Assembly (NCBI GenBank): GCA_001275005.1
Contig: JWZX01002604.1
Location: forward strand, 1-20,116
Length of the DNA: 20,116 nt
Direction of reading: 5' to 3'
Origin: Chrysochromulina tobinii
Taxonomy: Eukaryota > Haptophyta > Prymnesiales > Chrysochromulinaceae
Position 1 is the first letter of the stretch, and every line of letters starts with the position of its first letter. The position numbers and the translations under genes are program-made. The notes below the pieces were generated by a model. That model searched no databases and was not told the origin of the DNA. It worked only from the letters and a program-made list of their open reading frames with translations. Positions 15,670 through 20,116 of this stretch are shown piece by piece.

Positions 15670-15767
15670 TTGTTGCGCGGGTACAAAGGGTCGTGTGGAC
15701 TGGTTTTCCAACAGTTGAGAAGCTGTGGAAAAATTTTCACTCACAGGACCGCTCCTCAACTTCAAGC

Positions 15768-16116
15768 AGCTGTGAGTTGCATATTTCTCACACAGCTCGA
15801 CGTGCTCGCAACGCATCGTAGAAGCAGCTGTGAGTGCAGCTCGTAAACTTCGAGCAGCTGTGAGTTGCCACTCTCAAGCTGCTCAATGTGAAAGGGAGCT
15901 ATGATTTTTTCCCCAGATAAGTCCTAGGATTATAACCAAACATGAAACAAAATGAAATGACGACAGTGAGTTATTTTCTCACAGCTGTCGTCGCAATAGT
16001 TGTAGCATCTGTTGCGACGAGCTGTGATACATGTAATGCAACATCTCACAGCTCGACAGCTGTGCTAGTTGAAGATGAGGAGCCGCGTAGGAGCCGCGAG
16101 AAAAAAATTCACAGCT
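15768..16116. promoter_or_regulatory. Cluster of seven AGCTGTGA / TCACAGCT octamers
   Basis: Exact copies are at 15768, 15826 and 15856 (forward), 15979 (reverse), 16020 (forward), and 16046 and 16109 (reverse). Most sit in a longer CAGCTGTGAG, which includes the E-box palindrome CAGCTG. Near copies occur at 15721, 15790 and 16058. GACGACAG-TGAG (from 15959) nearly mirrors CTCACAGCTGTCGTC (15978-15992). CGTCGCAA (15989-15996) and TTGCGACG (16012-16019) form a perfect 8-bp inverted pair. This looks like an array of binding sites. Confidence 0.6.
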
Positions 16117-16181
16117 CGTCCTCAACGTGTTGGAAAACGCAAGGGGCTGGCCTATATTATACGGAGATTTACCACCGGTAG
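15942..16181 (+). CDS. Possible small secreted protein, 79 aa
   Basis: This is a doubtful gene. From the ATG at 15942 the N-terminus reads like a signal peptide: Lys near the start, a hydrophobic core (VSYFLTAVVAIVVASVA) and a small-residue cleavage site (SVA before TS). The rest is short, Cys/Ser/Thr-rich with a basic patch (RRSREKK). An AATAAA at 16210-16215 lies about 28 bp past the stop and could be a polyadenylation signal. Against it, much of the frame overlaps the AGCTGTGA cluster and its palindromes, the length is small and no family is recognised. Confidence 0.25.
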   Translation: MKQNEMTTVSYFLTAVVAIVVASVATSCDTCNATSHSSTAVLVEDEEPRRSREKKIHSSSSTCWKTQGAGLYYTEIYHR

Positions 16182-16187
16182 ACCTAG

Positions 16188-16249
16188 TGACGAAACCACT
16201 GATTGCCTAATAAAGAGATGACGAAACTTAGCGAGGTCAGTGACGAAAC
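16188..16249 (+). repeat. TGACGAAAC, three copies
   Basis: TGACGAAAC occurs at 16188, 16219 and 16241, and the last two continue with TT. Spacings are 31 and 22 bp. A GTGTC-A-GACAC palindrome (AGTGTCAGACACT, 16276-16288) follows. Confidence 0.6.
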
Positions 16250-16375
16250 TTCGACGAACCTTTTCCCGCATTTTCAGTGTCAGACACTCCAGTGTGACAC
16301 GTCGACTCTCAAACCTCGGCCCGGGGGGTCGGGTCCAGTCGCCTAGGGTCCGCTTAGGTGTTGACCTCGGAGGTC

Positions 16376-16525
16376 GGGGTCGGGATCGGAGGGGGGGTGT
16401 TTTCCCGGAAACGACACTGGATTTCCTGGACTCGCTTCAGACCCGACCCGACCCGACCCGACCTCGACCTCGGAGCCCAATTTCCATATCGTATCCCGCG
16501 ACCCGACCCCCTCCGACCCGACCCC
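16376..16525. repeat. GGTCGGG / CCCGACC inverted repeat with (ACCCG)4
   Basis: GGGGTCGGGATCGGAGGGGG (16376-16395) pairs with CCCCCTCCGACCCGACCCC (16507-16525) apart from one unpaired base. Between them, 16441-16460 is four tandem ACCCG units that can pair with the same left arm in other registers. A slippage-prone or structure-forming GC block is likely. Confidence 0.65.
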
Positions 16526-16544
16526 ATACTGGAGAGTGGTGACG

Positions 16545-16593
16545 CGCCGTGTTGGGCGCTTTTCATATGGAGAACACGCCGTGTTGGGCGCTT
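16545..16593 (+). repeat. 17-bp direct repeat CGCCGTGTTGGGCGCTT
   Basis: Exact copies lie at 16545-16561 and 16577-16593, with related flanks (ACGCGCC against ACACGCC before; TTTTCA against ATTTTCA after). They lie about 400 bp upstream of the GT8 start. Confidence 0.75.
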
Positions 16594-16970
16594 ATTTTCA
16601 ATTAGGAAAACTCTGAGTTGTACATGTAGAAGGTCGACCGTAGTAGGTAGTCGACGTTCGGTCCAATTTTGTGCACCATGTTGCATTCTAACGCCATACC
16701 CTGCCATCCCAAAGTCTATTGCTGCTCTTACTCTACGTATGAAACTATGAATCTTTGGACGAAGTCAGCAAGACGATACTAGTACTGGTCGCAACACCCA
16801 CTGCAATACCCCATTAACAAGGGTAGGTCGATATTCATATTCTTGCCCCCCCTCACGCTGGGCAAGGTTTATGTACAATGGGCGATTGCGTGCCGTCGCT
16901 GGTGTAAAACGTCCCTGTACCTGTAACGCGTTTTTGCTCGGGTTCGGAGGACCCGATCGCGCGGGACTCA

Positions 16971-18284
16971 ATGCTGGCCGTCTGTGCGCCTCACGCCGCC
17001 GCTTGGCGATGGCTGGTATTGCTCTCGTGGAGATTCGCCTCCTCCAGCTGGCTGGACAGCACGTCCTCACCCGCTTGTGCTACACACCCATCCCACAACA
17101 AGAATCACGAGAGCTTGGACTGCGCCTATGCCATGACGGTCTCACGCAACTGGTTACCAGGGTACATGACGCTTCTGCACTCGGTCGAGCGCGTCAACGG
17201 GCCGCACGACCACTGCGGCTACCTCTTCATCGGAAGCCCCATGGTTCCTGACAGTCAGCTCTCTGCTCCGGAGAAGAAGATCATCAGGCACATCGTCGGA
17301 TCGAAGCCGACAATCTTCCACAATGTCGATTCTGACCGGCTGAGCTACTTGATGCGGGTGCCGAACTTGCGCCCGGGCGTGCTGCATGCGTGGATGAAGC
17401 TGGACCTCTTCCACAGCTGGGCGAACGAGTGCGGCATGCCCAAGCAGATCATCTTCCTCGACACGGACACGCTCGTGATCAATTCACTCACGTTCATCCA
17501 GCGCTATCTCACCAAGGATGCGCAGCTTAACAGGACCAGCGACAAGTGGGCGCTGCACGGGAGCGCCAACTGGTACGGACTCTCCGGCTGGGTCTTCGCA
17601 ACCGACATGACGCCTGCCAAGCCGCGCTTCATCAACACGGGCTTCCTCGCCTTCCGCCGGCCGGCGCCCGAGGAGTTTCTGAACGCGTTGCAAAGGCGCA
17701 TCGAGCAGCGCATCCGCGAAAACCTCAAAATCTACATGGCCGACCAGGACGTGATCAACCACGCCTTCGACGACAGCAACCTCCGCCACTCGGAGCGCAA
17801 GTTGCATCAGAACTGGTACGCCAATTATCGACCCAACAGCGCGGAGTCGTTGCGTGAATGGCGCGTGGCACATTGGATGGGTGTCGAGAAGCCCTGGGGC
17901 AAGAAGGGGCACACGCGGGGGCCCGTGCGCTATAACGACGGCGTGCTGCCGCGACTCGACACCATGTGGCTCGACGAGTGCCACCAGGTGGCGACCAAAG
18001 CGCTTCTCGTCGCCAACCTCACCATCGGGTGCGGCGACGGCGTGGAGCGCGATGTGCCCGGCCGCTTGGACAAGGCAGCTTACTACCTCATCCTGGCGCT
18101 GCTGGCCATAGCGTACGCCGTGTGGTCCACGGTCCGCCCGTGCAAGGAACGGTATGGCGATTGTTGCGTTTTCATGAGCGTGAGCGCAGCCGTGGCGCTG
18201 TGGGTCTTTGCGGCGTACCTCACTGCGGATTGGGACCACGCTGGGTGGTTCCGCGAGCCATTGGGGCTGAGGGGCGACAGATAG
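16971..18284 (+). CDS. GT8 (glycogenin-like) glycosyltransferase with C-terminal membrane helices, 437 aa
   Basis: The ATG at 16971 is the first one after an in-frame TAA at 16905-16907. The N-terminus is hydrophobic (WRWLVLLSWRFASSSW, 12-27) and could be a signal peptide or anchor. The catalytic domain runs from about 50 to 315 and carries the GT8 landmarks: YAMTVSRNWLPGYMTLLHSV (53-72), the metal-binding IIFLDTDTLVINS (160-172), RFINTGFLAFR (219-229), DQDVINHAF (258-266), LHQNWYANYRP (278-288) and VAHWMGVEKPWGKKG (299-313). The last matches the family 'HF.G..KPW' segment. Two membrane helices follow (about 370-387 and 398-417). Plant PGSIP6/IPUT1-type enzymes, which put glucuronate on inositol phosphorylceramide, share the order of N-terminal hydrophobic segment, GT8 domain and C-terminal helices. 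That activity is possible here but not shown. A Golgi or ER membrane site is expected. Confidence 0.9.
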   Translation: MLAVCAPHAAAWRWLVLLSWRFASSSWLDSTSSPACATHPSHNKNHESLDCAYAMTVSRNWLPGYMTLLHSVERVNGPHDHCGYLFIGSPMVPDSQLSAPEKKIIRHIVGSKPTIFHNVDSDRLSYLMRVPNLRPGVLHAWMKLDLFHSWANECGMPKQIIFLDTDTLVINSLTFIQRYLTKDAQLNRTSDKWALHGSANWYGLSGWVFATDMTPAKPRFINTGFLAFRRPAPEEFLNALQRRIEQRIRENLKIYMADQDVINHAFDDSNLRHSERKLHQNWYANYRPNSAESLREWRVAHWMGVEKPWGKKGHTRGPVRYNDGVLPRLDTMWLDECHQVATKALLVANLTIGCGDGVERDVPGRLDKAAYYLILALLAIAYAVWSTVRPCKERYGDCCVFMSVSAAVALWVFAAYLTADWDHAGWFREPLGLRGDR

Positions 18285-18456
18285 CCGCTTAGTGCACACA
18301 CCAACGCGTTCACAGGCAACGGCAACGGCCAACGCGCTTCTCAACAGACACCAGCTCCAACCGGATTCACAGCCAAGGATTTTAAATTGACCAACGTTTT
18401 ATCCTGAAGCTATTTACGGAATCCATTCACAGCACCGCCCTCGAGATCAGAGAAAA
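18285..18456 (+). promoter_or_regulatory. Upstream region of the last gene with three TTCACAG sites
   Basis: TTCACAG occurs at 18309, 18366 and 18426, at spacings of 57 and 60 bp. It overlaps in sequence with the TCACAGCT octamer of the 15.8-16.1 kb cluster. The AT-rich TTTTAAATTGACC at about 18380 and TTTTATCC at about 18397 are possible core-promoter sequence. Confidence 0.35.
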
Positions 18457-19746
18457 ATGGCCGACGCTACCCACCACTCCAAGCCCACAAGGTCTTCGCT
18501 TTCGTACCAGCTGGCACACGAAACAGTGCGCGAGCTCGAGGTGCGTGGCGAATATGTGCGTGCCTCGGAGCTGCTCACGGTTGCTCTGGTGGAAGAGGCC
18601 CAGCGTGACAATCAGCGCCTGCTAAATGAGCTCGACCGGAGTGTAGAGCCAGACAAGTTCAAGGAGCTCAATGCCATCATGACCCAGCAGCAGAGCCTCG
18701 CTGGCTCGCTGCGTACTCCGCGTCTCGAGGAGCGCGCACCACCTGTGTTCGCACGGTGTCTCGCCGCCGTTGCACAAGGACCAGCACCACGTGAACCTGC
18801 ACCACGGCCGTACCGAATCCTCCACGCCATCGCCGACCGTTGGTACCTTCCGCGCGAGGCCGTGTCCGATCATTGGACCGAGTTTGTGGCCGCGACGGGT
18901 GGCGCGTTCACCCTCTCGCTGCCACGTGCACGGCAAACGATGCTTGCTGGCCAGCCTGCGGACGTCGCGCTTGCTCTGTGGGACCTCGCGATGTTCGACC
19001 CAGCGAAAGCGCAGCTCATCAGCTTGACGGCTGCTGATGCTCTTGCGCAGGCCACAGCCGAGTCTGCGCGGTTGCAACCGACAGCAGAGCACAAATTGAT
19101 AGCCAATAACAGCAGCGGCCCCGAAATTTCTCTCGAGGCCGCCCTGAACACGGCGCAGCAGGCGGTCGCCACTGCGGGTTCGATATTTGTGTCTTCTTCG
19201 CAGGCCTTCTTAGACCATGAAGGCGCAGCAGGCGGCGCGGGCGGACTCAACTTCGAGGAGTACCTCGTGCTGCGCAGCTTTGCGACGGCCACGAGCCTCG
19301 AGAGGCAGTTTCGTTTCCTCTGGCGCCTCGTCGATCGCCAGGGACTCGGGGCGCTCTCCCGCGACGAGCTGCGTGACGGCCTGCGCGTCGTGCTTCAGGT
19401 GCAACGCGCGAGACTCGGGTGGGACGACGCCATGACGCATCGGTGGCTGGGGTGGGCACAGGGCGCAGTGGCGCCAGACGCCAGGGGCTGTGTAGGCCCG
19501 GCCGAATTGAAGTCCGCGCTCTGGCGCTCAGCGCAGCTGCGCTTGCTACTGCTGGCCTCGGAGCCTGCGCCCTCAACCTTCCCGCTGCCAGTTGTCGCCG
19601 CTCAAGATAACACTCTCAAGGGCGTCGCGGAAATGGTATCCGAGGCGGCTGTGGCGCTCTTTGGCGAGGTTAGCCGCGCGCCACGCGAGCGCGAGCCTCG
19701 CGCCAGCGAGACGTCAACGAGACGAAGGTGGAAGGAGGTGTTTTGA
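18457..19746 (+). CDS. Uncharacterised protein with a degenerate EF-hand-like region, 429 aa
   Basis: The ATG at 18457 is in good context (AAAAATGG). The N-terminal 60 residues are helical, with a LisH-like or TPR-like feel (LSYQLAHETVRELEVRGEYVRASELLTVAL, beginning at residue 15), which is only an impression. A Pro-rich linker lies at 94-117. The middle (118-250) is Ala-rich and helical. At 264-312 the order helix, D293RQGLGALSRDE304, helix looks like an EF-hand, but the loop lacks ligand residues at positions 3 and 5 in proper form, so Ca2+ binding is doubtful. A second weak loop may lie at about 341-352 (DARGCVGPAELK). The basic C-terminus ends TRRRWKEVF. There is no signal peptide or membrane helix. 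The frame is uninterrupted and codon use matches its neighbours. Confidence 0.8.
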   Translation: MADATHHSKPTRSSLSYQLAHETVRELEVRGEYVRASELLTVALVEEAQRDNQRLLNELDRSVEPDKFKELNAIMTQQQSLAGSLRTPRLEERAPPVFARCLAAVAQGPAPREPAPRPYRILHAIADRWYLPREAVSDHWTEFVAATGGAFTLSLPRARQTMLAGQPADVALALWDLAMFDPAKAQLISLTAADALAQATAESARLQPTAEHKLIANNSSGPEISLEAALNTAQQAVATAGSIFVSSSQAFLDHEGAAGGAGGLNFEEYLVLRSFATATSLERQFRFLWRLVDRQGLGALSRDELRDGLRVVLQVQRARLGWDDAMTHRWLGWAQGAVAPDARGCVGPAELKSALWRSAQLRLLLLASEPAPSTFPLPVVAAQDNTLKGVAEMVSEAAVALFGEVSRAPREREPRASETSTRRRWKEVF

Positions 19747-20116
19747 CTTGACGGTCGATTGTCCACTGCGCCTCGGCTGAGGTGACGCTGCGGTGTGGTA
19801 TCGAGTGTGGTAAGGAGAATGGCGCGTCGCGCCTCCGGCGGTAAACACAGGCGATGTATCACGGCAGCATACGGGCCCTGCAACTCGAACGGTAGTACTC
19901 CCGCCCCGCGCCCCCCGGTCCGCGGTCCCCCCCGGTTCAGCCGTTTCGTACCGGGGAGTGAAGCTGAGATCAGGTGGCGCACCTGACAGAAGTGGACTTT
20001 TTAGGGTTTTTTATTTTTCGGAGCGCGCCGCAGGCGAGGAAAATTTAATGTGATGGCAACCTATATTAAATAGGATCTACACTACATTCGAATAATTGTG
20101 CTTCATGAGTGCTGCA
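19747..20116. other. Downstream region, no gene seen
   Basis: The sequence past the last stop is GC-rich to about 19980 and then turns AT-rich (TTTTTAGGGTTTTTTATTTTT at about 19998, AAATTTAATG at 20041). No AATAAA is present near the stop. ACCTATATTAAATAGG (20059-20074) is a small inverted repeat. A following gene may begin beyond the window. Confidence 0.5.

Larger units (their letters stand above)
15522..16970. promoter_or_regulatory. Divergent intergenic region between two glycosyltransferase genes
   Basis: The 1.45-kb space holds both promoters. Contents in order are a TACATGTA (15662), an AGCTGTGA cluster (15768-16116), a possible small secreted-protein frame (15942-16181), TGACGAAAC repeats (16188-16249), a GGTCGGG/CCCGACC inverted repeat region (16376-16525), a 17-bp direct repeat (16545-16593) and a TACATGTA (16621). 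The segment 15720-16180 is clearly more AT-rich than the surroundings. Confidence 0.6.

Noticed and set aside
16441-16460. (ACCCG)4 as a telomeric or centromeric repeat
   Set aside because: There are only four units, embedded in a local inverted repeat between two ordinary genes.
19995-20020. Telomere-like TTTAGGG
   Set aside because: There is only a single unit in a T-rich run, with no array.

Overview
This window looks like nuclear DNA of a GC-rich, intron-poor unicellular eukaryote. The genes are single long uninterrupted frames on alternating strands, separated by intergenic spaces of about 0.2 to 2 kb. There are no ribosome binding sites and no operon structure. The recognisable products are eukaryotic: a NOC1/MAK21/CEBPZ ribosome-assembly factor, a CAP-Gly/UFD1/UBX protein, EF-hand proteins, a long coiled-coil protein and two GT-A glycosyltransferases. 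A microalga or other protist fits, but nothing here fixes the lineage. No rRNA, tRNA, CRISPR array, transposase or reverse transcriptase was found.

Layout. At 275-670 (+) there is a small hypothetical gene whose stop overlaps a good 5' splice-site match. At 1160-3865 (+) is a clear NOC1/MAK21 homologue with an acidic C-terminal repeat. A convergent gap (3866-4512) leads to a 747-residue coiled-coil protein on the minus strand (4513-6756). That gene is divergent from a four-EF-hand protein (7261-9282, +). Their shared 504-bp promoter region is full of repeats, hairpins and ACCGGT sites. A gene-poor, very GC-rich stretch (9283-11335) follows.

Next is the most striking gene, 11336-13771 (-): CAP-Gly, ubiquitin-interacting motifs, a UFD1 core and a C-terminal UBX domain in one 811-residue chain. 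It is divergent from a 102-residue protein (14033-14341, +). The short space between them carries a third copy of the 36-bp element seen in the coiled-coil/EF-hand promoter. Two glycosyltransferase genes then stand head to head: a PLOD-type lysyl-hydroxylase GT domain alone (14613-15521, -) and a GT8 enzyme with C-terminal membrane helices (16971-18284, +). The 1.45 kb between them holds seven AGCTGTGA octamers and several other short repeats. The last gene (18457-19746, +) encodes a largely unrecognised protein with at most one degenerate EF-hand.

How the genes work together. There is no single pathway. NOC1 serves nucleolar 60S assembly, the UFD1/UBX protein points to Cdc48/p97 and ubiquitin, and the two glycosyltransferases probably act in the secretory route. 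The main cross-gene signal is regulatory: a near-identical 36-bp element in two separate divergent promoters. Translation starts were set at the first plausible ATG. Longer frames that open with GTG or TTG were trimmed.
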